Source of the DNA: Flavobacterium ginsenosidimutans
GTDB lineage: Bacteria; Bacteroidota; Bacteroidia; Flavobacteriales; Flavobacteriaceae
Reading direction: 5' to 3'
NCBI RefSeq assembly: GCF_003254625.1
Contig: NZ_QJRJ01000071.1
Location: 62,001 to 126,000 of the forward strand
Length of the DNA stretch: 64,000 nucleotides
Made by a program: the position numbers and the translations under genes. Below the pieces are notes generated by a model, which was not told the DNA's origin, did no database searches, and was given only the letters and a program-made list of their open reading frames with translations. Shown piece after piece: positions 16,255-24,576 of the stretch (its first letter is position 1; the number at the start of each line of letters is the position of its first letter).

Positions 16255-17925
16255 ATGACTTCTAAATTTTTGCCTGCTGGAGACTGGATTAAAGAGTACA
16301 AAAAGAAGGACCTAAAAAAGGATTTTGTTGCAGGAATAACTCTTGCGGCTTACGGAATTCCTGTGTCTTTGGCTTATGCAACTTTAGCTGGATTACCTCC
16401 GCAATACGGAATTTACGGTTATCTTCTTGGCGGAATATTTTATGCTTTTTTTGGAACAAGTAGACAACTTGCAATTGGTCCGACATCTGCGATTTCATTA
16501 TTAATTGGAACGACTATAGCGAGTATGGCAAATGGAGATGTTCAGCGATGGTCGGAAATTGCTTCTCTTACAGCATTGGTCTTTGCCGGAATGGCTATAA
16601 TAGCTTACTTTTTGAGATTGAGTGGCATTATTAATTTTATTAGCGAAACAGTTCTAGTCGGATTCAAAGCGGGAGCGGCGATAACAATTGGTTTAACGCA
16701 ATTGCCCAAGTTATTTGGTGTACAGGGCGGTGGAGATAATTTCGTACAACGAATTATAATTCTTTTTCAGCAGATTCCAGATATGAATATGAGCGTTTTT
16801 CTTTTTGGAACAATTGCAATTTTAGTATTAATTGCTGGTGAAAAAATCGCTCCTCAATTGCCTGTTGCTATTCTAATTGTGATTTTGTCGATTATTCTCA
16901 TTTCTTCAACATCATTAAAAGACGCAGGATTTAAAACAGTTGGAGTCATCCCAACAGGACTTCCAGAGTTTCATCTTCCCGCCCTTCGAATTCGAGATGT
17001 TGAAGGAGTTTTGCCACTTGCAATGGCTTGTTTTTTATTATCATATATCGAAAGTGTTTCTGCTGGTCGAACATTGGCACAAAAAAATGGATATGTCATA
17101 AATCCGCGTCAAGAGCTTTTGGCACTTGGAGTTGCCAATGCCGCTGTAGCACTTGGACAAGGCTATCCTGTCGCGGGAGGCTTGTCGCAATCTGCAGTAA
17201 ATAATTCCGCAGGTGCAAAAACACCGTTATCACTTTTGTTTGCTTCGGCGACAATTGCCTGCTGTCTTTTGTTTTTAACAGGATATCTTCAAAATTTGCC
17301 AACGGTAATTCTGGCATCGATTGTTCTTGTGGCTATAAGAGGTCTTTTTGATTTCAAAGAAATGCAACATCTTTATAAAATAAACAAACAAGAATTTGCC
17401 GTTGTTATGATTGCGCTTGCGGGCGTACTTATTTGGGGAATTCTTGCTGGAGTATTGCTTGCTACTTTAGTAACTTTATTATTGTTGTTAAAAGCTGCAT
17501 CAAAACCAAATGTTGCATTTTTGGGCAGAGTTCCTGGAACGAAACAGTATACAGATCTGAAAAGACATCCCGATAATGAAAAGATTGAAAACGTCTTGAT
17601 TGTTAGAGTAGAATCTTCAATATTTTATTTTAATGTCGAGTACATCAAAGAACAAATTTGGGGAAAAATCTATAGTGAATTGATTCCTTTAAAAACGGTA
17701 ATATTAGATCTAAATTCTTCTCCTAGAATTGATATTGCTGGAGTTCGTTTTTTAAAAAATTTGTTTCTTGATTTACGTGAAAAGAATATTGACCTAAAAA
17801 TTACCGAAGCCCGTTCGGATGTTCGTGATAGTCTTCGCAAAGAAGATATTGAATCACTTGTCGGACATATAAGTCGTTCGGTATCTGTAGATGATGTAGT
17901 TATGCATGTTACACAAAACAAGTAA
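16255..17925 (+). CDS. SulP family anion transporter with STAS domain
   Basis: Inner-membrane transporter of 556 residues. The SulP signature AAYGIPVSLAYATLAGLPPQ is at about residues 31-50, with 10-14 hydrophobic segments up to about residue 425. A C-terminal STAS domain (about 440-550) contains VILDLNSSPRIDIAGVRFLK, where an anti-sigma antagonist fold would sit. Bacterial SulP proteins move sulfate, bicarbonate or C4-dicarboxylates; substrate is not readable. No carbonic anhydrase gene is fused or adjacent. Confidence 0.93.
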   Translation: MTSKFLPAGDWIKEYKKKDLKKDFVAGITLAAYGIPVSLAYATLAGLPPQYGIYGYLLGGIFYAFFGTSRQLAIGPTSAISLLIGTTIASMANGDVQRWSEIASLTALVFAGMAIIAYFLRLSGIINFISETVLVGFKAGAAITIGLTQLPKLFGVQGGGDNFVQRIIILFQQIPDMNMSVFLFGTIAILVLIAGEKIAPQLPVAILIVILSIILISSTSLKDAGFKTVGVIPTGLPEFHLPALRIRDVEGVLPLAMACFLLSYIESVSAGRTLAQKNGYVINPRQELLALGVANAAVALGQGYPVAGGLSQSAVNNSAGAKTPLSLLFASATIACCLLFLTGYLQNLPTVILASIVLVAIRGLFDFKEMQHLYKINKQEFAVVMIALAGVLIWGILAGVLLATLVTLLLLLKAASKPNVAFLGRVPGTKQYTDLKRHPDNEKIENVLIVRVESSIFYFNVEYIKEQIWGKIYSELIPLKTVILDLNSSPRIDIAGVRFLKNLFLDLREKNIDLKITEARSDVRDSLRKEDIESLVGHISRSVSVDDVVMHVTQNK

Positions 17926-18070
17926 TCGCTTAATTACAAGTAACGAAAGTTAAGGTGTTTTGATAGTTGGATTTCTTTAATTGAAAGTTAAAAGGAGCAT
18001 TTAATATCTGATAGATGTTAAAAAAATCAGATAATTGAGGAAATAGAATTTTTAATCTCAAAATAAACCC

Positions 18071-18078
18071 TAAATTTG
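18071..18078 (+). promoter_or_regulatory. -7 element of trhO
   Basis: TAAATTTG matches the TAnnTTTG consensus 60 bases before the trhO ATG. No well-spaced TTG was found upstream. Confidence 0.4.
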
Positions 18079-18138
18079 CCGCAGATTTTAAAGAAAATCT
18101 AAAAAATCATATATTCTTAACTTAAAACTGTTTATAGC

Positions 18139-19497
18139 ATGCAACTGTATAACACTTTGAGCGCAGAAGAAAGAGCCATCATGATCGATGATGCAGGTAA
18201 ACAACGTCTTACGTTGTCTTTCTATGCGTATGCCAAAATTCAAGATCCACAAAAATTTCGTAATGATTTATTCGTAGCCTGGAATGCCCTTGATGCATTA
18301 GGCCGAATTTATGTTGCTAACGAAGGAATAAATGCTCAGATGAGTGTTCCTGCCGAAAATTTTGAAGCTTTTAGAGAAACGCTTGAAGCTTACGATTTCA
18401 TGAAAGGTATACGATTGAATGTTGCTATAGAACAAGACGATCATTCATTTTTAAAATTGACTATCAAAGTACGCCACAAAATCGTTGCTGACGGTTTAAA
18501 TGATGATACTTTTGATGTAACTAATATTGGCGTTCACCTGAAAGCCAAAGAATTCAACGAAATCCTTGATGATCCTAATACAATTGTTGTAGATTTTAGA
18601 AATCACTACGAAAGTGAAGTTGGACATTTCAAAGGTGCGATTACTCCAGATGTTGAAACTTTCAGAGAGAGTTTGCCAATTATCAACGAACAGCTTAAAG
18701 ATCACAAAGACGATAAAAATCTGGTAATGTATTGTACTGGAGGAATTCGTTGCGAAAAAGCAAGTGCTTATTTTAAACACCAAGGTTTCAAAAATGTGTA
18801 TCAATTAGAAGGTGGAATCATCAACTATGCGAAACAATTGAAAGAAGAAGGTTTAGAAAGTAAGTTTATTGGTAAAAACTTCGTGTTTGATAATCGTCTA
18901 GGCGAAAGAATTACAGATGATATTATTTCGCAATGCCACCAATGCGGAAAACCTTGTGATAACCACACCAACTGTGAAAACGATGGTTGCCATTTATTAT
19001 TTATTCAATGTGATGAATGTAAAGCGGCAATGGAAAACTGCTGTTCTACAGAATGTTTAGAAATCATCCGCATGCCATTGGTTGACCAAGTTCGTTTAAG
19101 AACTGGGAAACAAGTTGGAAACAAAGTATTCCGAAAAGGAAAATCTGAAAATCTAAAATTCAAACATTCAGGCGAATTGCCAGAGACTGCTTTGGCAACT
19201 GCGCAAAAACCAGCTGACATCCGTCAGAAAATAAAAGTAAAAAAAGTACTTCTTGGAAAAGCTGAACATTATTATGTAAAAGCGCAAGTTGGACAATTCA
19301 CTATAGAAAATCAAGAATTAAATAGCGGTGATAAAATCCTTATTTCTGGTCCAACAACTGGAGATCAGGAATTGATTTTAGACAAAATCATTGTTAACGG
19401 AGCAGAAACTCAATCTGCTAAAGTTGGTGATAAGGTTACTTTTGAGGTTCCATTTCGTATTCGTTTGTCAGATAAATTGTATAAAATTGTAAATTAG
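18139..19497 (+). CDS. trhO: tRNA uridine(34) hydroxylase TrhO with C-terminal U32-type domain
   Basis: Oxygen-dependent enzyme forming 5-hydroxyuridine at the tRNA wobble position (YceA/UPF0176). 452 residues, about 100 more than E. coli TrhO. Order: N-terminal ferredoxin-like domain (1-120), rhodanese domain with catalytic loop CTGGIRC (Cys199, Cys205), Cys-rich zinc-like region (266-306: CHQCGKPC, CDEC, CCSTEC), then an added domain at about 365-452. That domain aligns without gaps to the C-terminus of TrhP at 21240-21509 (GDKIL, GPxTG, PFRIRxSDKLYKIV), about 55 percent identical. It is probably a shared tRNA-binding barrel, an inference. It ends within a hairpin (19491-19517). Confidence 0.93.
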   Translation: MQLYNTLSAEERAIMIDDAGKQRLTLSFYAYAKIQDPQKFRNDLFVAWNALDALGRIYVANEGINAQMSVPAENFEAFRETLEAYDFMKGIRLNVAIEQDDHSFLKLTIKVRHKIVADGLNDDTFDVTNIGVHLKAKEFNEILDDPNTIVVDFRNHYESEVGHFKGAITPDVETFRESLPIINEQLKDHKDDKNLVMYCTGGIRCEKASAYFKHQGFKNVYQLEGGIINYAKQLKEEGLESKFIGKNFVFDNRLGERITDDIISQCHQCGKPCDNHTNCENDGCHLLFIQCDECKAAMENCCSTECLEIIRMPLVDQVRLRTGKQVGNKVFRKGKSENLKFKHSGELPETALATAQKPADIRQKIKVKKVLLGKAEHYYVKAQVGQFTIENQELNSGDKILISGPTTGDQELILDKIIVNGAETQSAKVGDKVTFEVPFRIRLSDKLYKIVN

Positions 19498-19517
19498 CAA
19501 AATTTTTATGCTAATTT
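19491..19517 (+). terminator. Hairpin at the trhO stop codon
   Basis: AAATTAGC (19491-19498) pairs with GCTAATTT (19510-19517), and the trhO stop lies in the left arm. The stem is AT-rich and the following T run is short, so it is a weak terminator or attenuator ahead of the transposase-like gene. Confidence 0.45.
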
Positions 19518-19521
19518 ATTT

Positions 19522-19953
19522 ATGTCACAATCGTTTACCAAATTATGGATTCATGTAATTTGGGCTACCAAAAACCGTAAGGATCTGATTGATTTTTCAA
19601 TTGAGAAAACTCTCTATGATTACATTTGGCAAGAGTTAACAGAACTTGGTTGCCCAGTTAGAATCATTAATGGAATGCCAGATCATGTGCATGTTTTATT
19701 TTTACAAAATCCACAAAGAACGATCACAGATATTGTAAAGCAAATCAAAGGAAGTTCTTCTCATTTTATGAATAGAGGAGAATTTATCCTTGAAAAATTT
19801 GCGTGGCAAACTGGTTTTGGTGCTTTCTCTGTCAGCGAATCTCAGCTAGATGCTGTTTTCAATTACATTAAAAATCAAAAACAACATCATCTTAAGAAAA
19901 ATGGACAAGATGAATTTGATGATTTTGTAAAATTGCATGGATTAGATAAATAG
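19522..19953 (+). CDS. REP-associated tyrosine transposase (RAYT, Y1/IS200-like)
   Basis: Single-copy HUH nuclease of 143 residues. The HUH motif is His55-Val-His57 in GMPDHVHVLF, and the catalytic tyrosine is probably Tyr115 in AVFNYIKNQKQHH. WxTKxR near the N-terminus (IWATKNRKDL) is typical of the Y1 family. No IS ends or tnpB are present. REP-type palindromes follow at once (19973-20165), which is the arrangement of RAYT genes rather than of a mobile IS. It has no motility of its own in known cases but acts on REP sequences. Confidence 0.87.
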   Translation: MSQSFTKLWIHVIWATKNRKDLIDFSIEKTLYDYIWQELTELGCPVRIINGMPDHVHVLFLQNPQRTITDIVKQIKGSSSHFMNRGEFILEKFAWQTGFGAFSVSESQLDAVFNYIKNQKQHHLKKNGQDEFDDFVKLHGLDK

Positions 19954-19972
19954 AATGCTTGACTAAACAATA

Positions 19973-20165
19973 CGTTTCCCGTGGTTTCAACCGCAGGAAC
20001 GCAACGGATATCCGCAGCGATTATGTTCCTGCAATTGAAATTGCAATGTCTAACGATACGTTCCCCGTGGTTGAAACCACGGGCTATATTTGACAAAACA
20101 TACACAAAGAAAAATATAGCCTGCGGTTTCAACCGCAGGAACACAACGGATATCGACAACGATTA
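19973..20165. repeat. REP palindrome cluster beside the RAYT gene
   Basis: Four palindromic units. Unit 2: TGCAATT-GA-AATTGCA (20030-20045). Unit 3: CCCGTGGTT-GA-AACCACGGG (20064-20083). Unit 4: CCTGCGGTT-TC-AACCGCAGG (20120-20139). Unit 1 (about 19978-19997) is a hybrid with one CCGTGGTTTC arm and one AACCGCAGG arm. Units 1 and 4 are followed by the same tail (GAACxCAACGGATATC), a direct repeat. The GTGG tetranucleotide is a known REP signature. The cluster fills most of the 314-base gap before trhP. Confidence 0.88.
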
Positions 20166-20237
20166 TTAATACTTCTACGAATAATTTTTAAAATATAGAC
20201 ATGATAAAAATCATAGAAATCTAATCTATACCCACAT

Positions 20238-20245
20238 TATTTTTG
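20238..20245 (+). promoter_or_regulatory. -7 element of trhP
   Basis: TATTTTTG matches TAnnTTTG 22 bases before the ATG at 20268. The -33 element is not evident. Confidence 0.4.
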
Positions 20246-20267
20246 TCATTTGAATAATAAATCAAAA

Positions 20268-21509
20268 ATGACAATTAACAATACAATTGAACTAATGGCT
20301 CCTGCGGGAGATTTTGAGTCTCTTCAGGCTGCCTTAGATAATGGCTGTGATTCTGTATATTTTGGTGTTGAACAACTCAACATGCGTGCAAGATCGACAG
20401 TGAATTTTACGATTGATGATTTAAAAGAAATTGCCAATCGCTGCGAAGCAAAAAATGTTCGAAGCTATCTGACATTAAACACAATTATTTACGATCATGA
20501 TTTATCTGTCGTAAAAACATTATTGAATAAAGCCAAAGAAGCGAATATAACTGCTGTAATTGCATCCGATCAAGCGGTAATCGCAATGGCAAGATCGATT
20601 GGAATGGAAGTTCATATTTCTACCCAATTGAACGTTACCAATATTGAAACCATTAAATTCTACAGTTTATTTGCCGATACGATGGTTTTAAGCCGTGAAT
20701 TGAGTTTACGTCAAGTAAAGAAAATCACGGAACAAATTGAAAAAGAACAAATCAAGGGGCCGAACGGAAATTTAGTAGAAATCGAAATTTTTGGTCACGG
20801 GGCTTTGTGTATGGCCGTTTCAGGAAAATGCTATTTAAGTCTGCATTCGCATAATTCATCTGCGAATCGTGGTGCCTGCAAACAAAACTGCCGAAAAAAG
20901 TATACTGTTATCGATCAGGAAACAGGTTTCGAAATCGAATTGGATAACGAGTATATGATGTCGCCTAAAGATTTATGTACAATCGACTTCTTAGATCAAG
21001 TAATTGATTCTGGAATTCAGGTTTTAAAAATCGAAGGGCGAGGACGTGCGCCAGAATATGTGGCAACTGTCATTAAAACGTATCGTGAAGCAATCGACGC
21101 CTATTATGATGGCACTTTCTCAAAAGAAAAAAGCGCAGTTTGGATGGAAGCTTTAAATACGGTTTACAATCGTGGATTCTGGTCAGGCTATTATTTGGGA
21201 CAAGAATTAGGCGAATGGAGTGATATTCCTGGATCTGCAGCAACTCAAAAGAAAGTTTATGTTGGAAAAGGAACGCATTATTTCCCAAAAGCAGAAGTTG
21301 GACAATTCAAAATTGAAGCTTACGATATTAAAGTCGGAGATAAAATTTTGGTAACAGGTCCAAGTACAGGTGCTCAGGAAATGATTATCGACGAAATGTT
21401 TGTGAACGATCTTACGGCAGAAAAAGCAACAAAAGGAGACGATTGTACTTTCAAACTTCCGTTTAGAATCAGAATGTCGGACAAATTATATAAAATTGTT
21501 GAGTCATAA
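20268..21509 (+). CDS. trhP: Peptidase U32 family tRNA hydroxylation protein TrhP
   Basis: Prephenate-dependent enzyme making 5-hydroxyuridine at tRNA position 34 (YegQ). 413 residues. The ATG at 20268 gives MTINNTIELMAPAGDFESLQ, the family's standard opening; an upstream TTG adds six codons. Cysteines in GHGALCMAVSGKCYLS and ANRGACKQNCRKKY match the Fe-S-binding cysteine region of U32 proteins. The C-terminal domain (about 325-413) matches the extra domain of TrhO at about 55 percent identity. The stop overlaps the start of the ferredoxin gene (TAATG), so the two are translated together and the ferredoxin may be the electron donor. Confidence 0.92.
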   Translation: MTINNTIELMAPAGDFESLQAALDNGCDSVYFGVEQLNMRARSTVNFTIDDLKEIANRCEAKNVRSYLTLNTIIYDHDLSVVKTLLNKAKEANITAVIASDQAVIAMARSIGMEVHISTQLNVTNIETIKFYSLFADTMVLSRELSLRQVKKITEQIEKEQIKGPNGNLVEIEIFGHGALCMAVSGKCYLSLHSHNSSANRGACKQNCRKKYTVIDQETGFEIELDNEYMMSPKDLCTIDFLDQVIDSGIQVLKIEGRGRAPEYVATVIKTYREAIDAYYDGTFSKEKSAVWMEALNTVYNRGFWSGYYLGQELGEWSDIPGSAATQKKVYVGKGTHYFPKAEVGQFKIEAYDIKVGDKILVTGPSTGAQEMIIDEMFVNDLTAEKATKGDDCTFKLPFRIRMSDKLYKIVES

Positions 21510-21739
21510 TGGTTATCATTACTTTACAAAGAGACAAATGCATTGGCTGTAATTATTGCGTTGAAATGGATCCAGTTCATTTTCAAATGTCAAAAAAAGA
21601 TGGTAAATCGGTATTGCTTCATTCGCAGAATGCAAAAGGCTTTTTTACTTTAAAATCACCAAATCATACAATTGTCGAAAGTTGTGAGTTGGCCGCAAAA
21701 GCTTGTCCAGTGAAGATTATTACGGTTAAGGAAACATAA
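21509..21739 (+). CDS. Single-cluster ferredoxin, coupled to trhP
   Basis: Ferredoxin of 76 residues. Cysteines CIGCNYC (11, 14, 17) and a later CELAAKACP hold one Fe-S cluster, probably 4Fe-4S. The start overlaps the trhP stop by one base (TAATG), so the pair is translationally coupled. That makes it a candidate electron carrier for the TrhP hydroxylation reaction, an inference from position. A hairpin terminator follows 22 bases after the stop. Confidence 0.88.
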   Translation: MVIITLQRDKCIGCNYCVEMDPVHFQMSKKDGKSVLLHSQNAKGFFTLKSPNHTIVESCELAAKACPVKIITVKET

Positions 21740-21760
21740 TAAGATTTTAGAAATAATAAT

Positions 21761-21791
21761 AAAAAAGACTTTCTCTAAGGAAGTCTTTTTT
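21761..21791 (+). terminator. Intrinsic terminator of the trhP-ferredoxin operon
   Basis: AAAAAAGACTT pairs with AAGTCTTTTTT around a TCTCTAAGG-type loop, and the stem ends in a run of T. Confidence 0.8.
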
Positions 21792-21832
21792 ATTGATTTT
21801 TATCTTGCGTTCAATGTTTACGCAAATTTCAA

Positions 21833-22060
21833 ACGTCCTTACAGGACGTAATTGAATACCGTAATTTTTTTTTCTACCGATAAAACGTTCCTACGGAACG
21901 AGAAAAGAAATATAGATTTTGTTTCATAGGAACATTTGACCGATAATAGAAATAATGTTTAAAACGAAAAATGGATAAGAAATAGATTTTTTTGTTCCGT
22001 AGGAACATTTCATAGGTAGCCCAAATCGATTAAATTGTTGTTTACGTTCCGTAGGAACGT
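21833..22060. repeat. Palindrome cluster, GTTCCGTAGGAAC family
   Basis: Four perfect palindromes: ACGTCC-TTACA-GGACGT (21833-21849), CGTTCC-TAC-GGAACG (21886-21900), GTTCC-GTA-GGAAC (21994-22006) and ACGTTCC-GTA-GGAACGT (22044-22060), plus a degenerate copy near 21921. ACCGATAA-like words sit between them. The family recurs at 51227-51396, where 21 or more bases around ACGTTCCGTAGGAACGT are identical. It fills the 353-base gap together with the terminator. Confidence 0.8.
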
Positions 22061-22092
22061 TTGATTTTCATTTATAATTTCGTCTTTTCAAA

Positions 22093-22845
22093 TCATTCTT
22101 CTGAAAATTCGAGCTCATCAAAATCTTTAATTTCAGATAATTTTAGAAGTTTGTTTTTGTTGATTTTACTTTCGGTTTTTTCAAAAATTTCATCACCGTC
22201 GTATGTGTTTTCGTTTACGTTCTGGTTTACAATCTTTTTTCGAGTAAGGAAATTGATGCTAGTTTCTGTTAGTACAATTGGTCCGTGATTACTACTTGCA
22301 TCGTAACCAATGAGTTCAAAATCCGAATTTTGATATCTGAAAGTGTAACTCCAATAACCGTATCTTCCGTGAGCATAGTTTATGTACAATTTTCCGTTTT
22401 TTATTTCAAGGTCAAGTTCTGGGGCATAATAAACACCACCTTCTTCATTTTCGGAAGAAAAACAGCTGTAATTTTTAGCAGCTAATTCATAACCACCATT
22501 TTTGTTTAATAATGCTATAATTCCCCTGCGATTTCTGTCTAATTCTCCACGATATTCATGCTGAATTATTTTACTCTTATCTGTTCCTTTAATAATTAAT
22601 ATGCAGTCTTCCAGTCCGTCTTTGTTAAAATCGCCTTTAATTGTATCAAAAGGAACATATCCTTTCGGAATAAAATCTTCAGGCTTTTTCTTTATTTCGA
22701 TTGAAGTTGTGTCTCCCTCAAAAACTTCTGGAATAGTCGGAATTTCTGAAACCTGACCAGATTCGGTTTTTTCTTTGGTTTTGTTACAACTTGAAAATCC
22801 AATAAGGATTAAGATACTGACTGTAAAAAGTAGGTTTCTAATCAT
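22093..22845 (-). CDS. Uncharacterised lipoprotein, EF-hand-like loop
   Basis: Protein of 250 residues with a lipoprotein signal (LILIGFSSC, Cys near residue 20). A short GDFNKDGLEDCIL stretch (residues 70-82) resembles the calcium-binding FG-GAP/dockerin-type loop, and the rest reads as beta-rich (KNGKLYINYAHGRYGYWSYTFRYQ). I do not recognise the family. It is the last gene of the leftward ankyrin/lipoprotein cluster (22093-27136), separated by 60 bases from the ankyrin gene, and is probably surface or periplasmic. Confidence 0.7.
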   Translation of the reverse strand: MIRNLLFTVSILILIGFSSCNKTKEKTESGQVSEIPTIPEVFEGDTTSIEIKKKPEDFIPKGYVPFDTIKGDFNKDGLEDCILIIKGTDKSKIIQHEYRGELDRNRRGIIALLNKNGGYELAAKNYSCFSSENEEGGVYYAPELDLEIKNGKLYINYAHGRYGYWSYTFRYQNSDFELIGYDASSNHGPIVLTETSINFLTRKKIVNQNVNENTYDGDEIFEKTESKINKNKLLKLSEIKDFDELEFSEE

Positions 22846-22905
22846 AATAGTTTTTTATATTTTATCAAAACAACCATTTTGTGTCGTTCAAAGCGTTTGA
22901 TGATC

Positions 22906-23970
22906 TTATCTTTTGTAATTTGGTTTGCTTAGCAAAATGGGCGTCGTATTAGCAAGAACCCATTTAGTTGCGAGTTCGCATAAAAAATTAAGTTCATCGA
23001 TTTCTCCATCTCCATTTTTTCGAATATCTTTTATAATTAAATCTGCTTTTGCAAGTTCATTATCAGAAAATGAATTATTTGAAGACAAATGGATAAAAAA
23101 AGCATCTAGCATTTTTTTAAAATCAATATTCCAATTTCCACCGCCATTTCTATATATTTCATCTCTTACTTTTCCCGCAATACGTACCACTTCGCCTTGT
23201 ACGGTTTTTGAACTGCCACTAGATGGTATTAAGAGTTCCCATAGTTCTTCATACTGTTTTTCCCAAGTTGTTCCTGTTACAAAAATTGGCGATTCGCCAT
23301 CATGCAGAATTCGTCTTTTTACAGGCGGAACATTATACATTTTATAAAGTTCGTTTAATGCATTGTCTGTCTCTTCTAAATAATCTTTATTGAAATTTTC
23401 TCGATGAAATTCAAAATCTTCTCCTTTTCGGATGACAGCATCTTTCATAGTTTGAGTTATTTCGCTGTTAGACTTTAAAAGTATTTTTGATATTTCGGCC
23501 AAATTTGGAAGGTCAATGTTGCTTGCTCTAATCAACGCTCTTTCTAAAGGAGTTTGTTTGTAGTTATTCAAAGCATTGATATCTGCTCCATATTCAATCA
23601 GTTTTTTAACGGCATCTGTATTAAAACCGCTTCCAGCAGCAAAATGTAAAGGCGTATCTCCATAATTGTCTCTTGCATGTACATTTGCACCGAGTTCTAA
23701 TAAAGTTGAAACCTTGCCAGTGCGCATCATTGTGTTTTGATGTAATGCAGTACGGTTATAAGTATCAACGGCTTCTAAATCTGCGCCATTTTGCACTAGC
23801 CAATGTATAAGCTCATCAGGAATACCCCAAAAGCTTAATGCTGTTGTTTTTCCGTAGCCGCCCCTTGCATCCAATTCACAAGTTTCAAATACCGTTTTTA
23901 ACGCTTCAATGTCTTTCTTTTCAATTAATTCGTTAAAATTCTTGGGAAGTGTTTTCTTTTTCTTTGCCAT
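22906..23970 (-). CDS. Ankyrin repeat protein (cytoplasmic type)
   Basis: Protein of 354 residues without a signal peptide; Lys-rich start (MAKKKKTLPKNF). About four ankyrin repeats span residues 40-155 (GADLEAVDTYNRTALHQN, GANVHARDNYGDTPLHFAA, GADINALNNYKQTPLERAL). The C-terminal 200 residues are not ankyrin and I do not recognise them (DGESPIFVTGTTWEKQYEEL, NGGGNWNIDFKKMLDAFF). Together with the neighbours it suggests a protein-binding or immunity function. It sits between two lipoprotein genes. Confidence 0.78.
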   Translation of the reverse strand: MAKKKKTLPKNFNELIEKKDIEALKTVFETCELDARGGYGKTTALSFWGIPDELIHWLVQNGADLEAVDTYNRTALHQNTMMRTGKVSTLLELGANVHARDNYGDTPLHFAAGSGFNTDAVKKLIEYGADINALNNYKQTPLERALIRASNIDLPNLAEISKILLKSNSEITQTMKDAVIRKGEDFEFHRENFNKDYLEETDNALNELYKMYNVPPVKRRILHDGESPIFVTGTTWEKQYEELWELLIPSSGSSKTVQGEVVRIAGKVRDEIYRNGGGNWNIDFKKMLDAFFIHLSSNNSFSDNELAKADLIIKDIRKNGDGEIDELNFLCELATKWVLANTTPILLSKPNYKR

Positions 23971-24013
23971 TATTCTTATTACTTTTTAAAATCATTCATC
24001 AAGATATTTGATT

Positions 24014-24568
24014 TCAAATACCTATTTTAGCATTGATATTATGTTTATCTACATATGCTTGTGCAACATTCATCAATTTGGTAAACTTTGCATCAATTTC
24101 GCTTTGTGTTGATGCGTCGAAATCGGCAATTGCTTTTTGTATTTGTTCTTGTGAAGCTTTTTCGTCTTTCAGCTTTGCAATTGGTAAATAACCTTCTTTT
24201 TGTTTGGCAATCGCATATGCGAATAAATCTTTTGAGGCCTGAAGAAGTTCTTTATTGTCATCATCTTCGGCTATATCTTTAATAGTTTGAAAACGAGTTT
24301 CTAAATTGGTAATATCATATTTAAAAGCATCGTAGTAAGAAGAAGGAACCATCTTTTTTTGGTTTTCATCATAAATCTGTGCTTCAGATTGCAGTTTTTC
24401 ATTGATTTCTTTACTTCCAAAACGAGATAATAAGTTCGAATTTAAAACAGCTATTTCAAAGGTTTTTTCTGGCGAAAGATTGGTGCAAGAACTAGAAACT
24501 AAACTTCCAGCGATTAATACTAAGAATAGAATTGTGGTATTTAAGATTTTTTTCATTTTTAAATTCAT
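24014..24568 (-). CDS. Small uncharacterised lipoprotein
   Basis: Protein of 184 residues. The start is uncertain between MNLKMKKIL (24568) and MKKIL (24556). The signal ends in a lipobox LVSSSC. The mature part is largely helical, with Lys/Glu/Gln content and no known domain. It follows ankyrin gene 24577-25926 by 8 bases, so co-transcription with it is likely. Confidence 0.72.
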   Translation of the reverse strand: MNLKMKKILNTTILFLVLIAGSLVSSSCTNLSPEKTFEIAVLNSNLLSRFGSKEINEKLQSEAQIYDENQKKMVPSSYYDAFKYDITNLETRFQTIKDIAEDDDNKELLQASKDLFAYAIAKQKEGYLPIAKLKDEKASQEQIQKAIADFDASTQSEIDAKFTKLMNVAQAYVDKHNINAKIGI

Positions 24569-24576
24569 TTTATTAT

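Noticed and set aside
19973..20165. CRISPR array
   Set aside because: The repeats are palindromes of unequal spacing with few copies. No cas genes are present.
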